A DNA stretch of 6,251 nucleotides. Origin: JAYZQT01 sp964412235 (GTDB taxonomy: Bacteria; Pseudomonadota; Alphaproteobacteria; MPNO01; UBA830). The position numbers were made by a program, and so were the translations under genes. Positions 5,283 to 6,251 of the stretch are shown here, one piece after another (positions within the stretch are counted from its first letter, which is position 1; each line of letters starts with the position of its first letter). The notes below the pieces were generated by a model, which was not told the origin of the DNA, did no database searches, and saw only the letters and a program-made list of their open reading frames with translations. Where the stretch lies: assembly GCA_964412235.1 (NCBI GenBank), contig CAYPNT010000119.1, forward strand, positions 1 to 6,251. Direction: 5' to 3'.

Positions 5283-6251
5283 ATGTGGGAAGCGTCTAAT
5301 AACCTTGCTCAAGAAAGGCAGACATTAATTTCCGAGCTGAGAACGCGTTCTCAAAATATGACGTTTTCTCAGGCGTGTGACCTCAATGCGGAGCAAATCC
5401 CTACGCGGCTCGCGCTGGTGGACCGAACATCCTGGATGACTTGGTCTGAGGTTCGTGATTGCTCCAACCAACTGTCGCGGTCAATATTAGAACAAGGATT
5501 TATGCGTCCAGACATCGCTCTATTGCATCTGTCTAACTGCGCAGAACAATTCCTTATTCGCCTCGCATGCGAAAAGGCAGGGGTAAGGGTAATATTGACG
5601 AATTCTGCTTTTCGGGAGACGGAACTTGTTTCAATAATCGAGAGAGCCGATCCAAAAATCGCTTTTTTCTCAGCAAAAAGGGCGGCAGAGGGACACTACG
5701 ACCGGCTTTGGGAAATTCTTGAGACTAAAAACTTAAAGATTCAGTCGATAACTGTTGGGGACGATGAAGTCTCGTGGGGTATGGGTTATCGCGATTTACT
5801 GTCCCGGTGTTCGTCAAATATTTCTGACCATCTTTTGGACCACACGCGATTTGGTTGGAATGAAAGATTTTATCTTACCACCACGAGCGGTTCTACGAGC
5901 GCTCCGAAAATAGCTGATACAATTTACGGTCACCGTATTTGGTTGTCACTCCGGCATGCGGCGGGCATCCACCTAGCGCTGGGAGAGAAAATAGCGGCAT
6001 TACCGCCGATGACATCTGGTACGTCGGACTCTCTCGTCCATCACGCAGCACCATATTACGGGGCGACAATTGTAATCGAGCCGCGGTTTGATCCTATCGA
6101 AACACCAAAATTTCTAGTCACGGAGGGGGTTCACGTAGCCACTGCGGTCCCCACCATGCTCGCTCGGATGATGGCTCACGGCGCGATTGAGAGCTTGGCA
6201 GACGCCCCCTTTCGGTGTTTTGCAACGTACGCTGCTTCTATTAGTTACGAG
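5283..6251 (+). CDS. AMP-forming acyl/aryl acid ligase, N-terminal part (runs off right edge)
   Basis: The frame stays open for 323 codons to the window end. It matches the large N-terminal domain of ANL-superfamily adenylating enzymes (acyl-CoA synthetases, aryl-CoA and aryl-AMP ligases), which activate a carboxylate with ATP and usually transfer it to CoA. The phosphate-binding core motif is at 197-209, YLTTTSGSTSAPK, where the second glycine of the usual SG(S/T)TGxPK is Ser206. Upstream segments fit the family: DRTSWMTWSEVRDCSNQLS (47-65, the TY.EL-like region), a strand/helix pair near 77-100, and LACEKAGVRVILTN (94-107). VATAVPTMLARMM, beginning near residue 286, is the conserved VPTM helix. 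The C-terminal domain with the catalytic lysine lies outside the window. The start ATG is at 5283, with AGGGAA 12 bases upstream; this spacing is somewhat long. A GTG at 5276 is out of frame. With no terminator in the 47-base gap, it forms a unit with the flavoprotein gene. The cluster suggests an aromatic or cyclic acid substrate, but the fragment does not show the specificity. Confidence 0.88.
   Translation, partial: MWEASNNLAQERQTLISELRTRSQNMTFSQACDLNAEQIPTRLALVDRTSWMTWSEVRDCSNQLSRSILEQGFMRPDIALLHLSNCAEQFLIRLACEKAGVRVILTNSAFRETELVSIIERADPKIAFFSAKRAAEGHYDRLWEILETKNLKIQSITVGDDEVSWGMGYRDLLSRCSSNISDHLLDHTRFGWNERFYLTTTSGSTSAPKIADTIYGHRIWLSLRHAAGIHLALGEKIAALPPMTSGTSDSLVHHAAPYYGATIVIEPRFDPIETPKFLVTEGVHVATAVPTMLARMMAHGAIESLADAPFRCFATYAASISYE
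5338..5353. repeat. Perfect 16-bp palindrome within the ligase gene start
   Basis: TGAGAACGCGTTCTCA reads the same on both strands with no gap. It covers about codons 19-24 of the ligase, 55 bases after its ATG. The absence of a central loop makes it look more like a binding site for a dimeric protein than an RNA hairpin. No second copy was seen in the window. It may also be chance. Confidence 0.5.

Noticed and set aside
1..6251. CRISPR array, tRNA, insertion sequence or defence system
   Set aside because: No regularly spaced repeats, cloverleaf-like segments, transposase motifs, terminal inverted repeats or nuclease/effector domains were seen.

Overview
The window looks like part of a bacterial catabolic gene neighbourhood for a small, probably aromatic or unsaturated-ring carboxylic acid. 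No ribosomal RNA, tRNA or other phylogenetic marker is present. A periplasmic TRAP-type solute receptor with a Sec signal peptide points to a Gram-negative host. Roughly balanced base composition, mixed codon use and a Rieske/TRAP/Old-Yellow-Enzyme/acyl-ligase gene mix would fit an uncultured aquatic or marine proteobacterium, but that assignment is inference.

Layout, left to right. A minus-strand pair occupies 1-1729: a Rieske non-heme-iron ring-hydroxylating oxygenase alpha subunit (245-1729, GTG start), followed after only 3 bases by the N-terminal part of a VOC/glyoxalase-fold protein (1-241, probable TTG start) that runs off the left edge. A divergent control region of about 270 bases (1730-2002) holds a plausible sigma70-type promoter for the Rieske gene and a GAAA-capped hairpin in the leader of the gene on the other side. 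On the plus strand, 2003-3016 encodes a DctP-family TRAP substrate-binding protein that stands alone and is closed by a strong rho-independent terminator (3066-3108). After a 156-base gap with only weak signals comes a second plus-strand unit. It holds a full-length FadH/TMADH-like FMN/4Fe-4S/FAD oxidoreductase (3265-5235) and, 47 bases on, an AMP-forming acyl/aryl acid ligase (5283 to beyond the right edge).

Working model (inference). The TRAP receptor captures a carboxylate outside the inner membrane, and the ligase activates it as acyl-AMP and probably acyl-CoA. The flavoprotein performs a reductive or isomerising step on the product, the Rieske enzyme hydroxylates a ring or C-H bond, and the VOC protein could be a ring-cleavage dioxygenase or other metal-dependent lyase/isomerase. 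The most distinctive point is the FadH-like protein: it keeps the whole domain architecture and the iron-sulphur cysteines, but the positions aligned with the catalytic Tyr and His of E. coli FadH are Gly and Pro. Its chemistry is therefore probably not standard dienoyl-CoA reduction.
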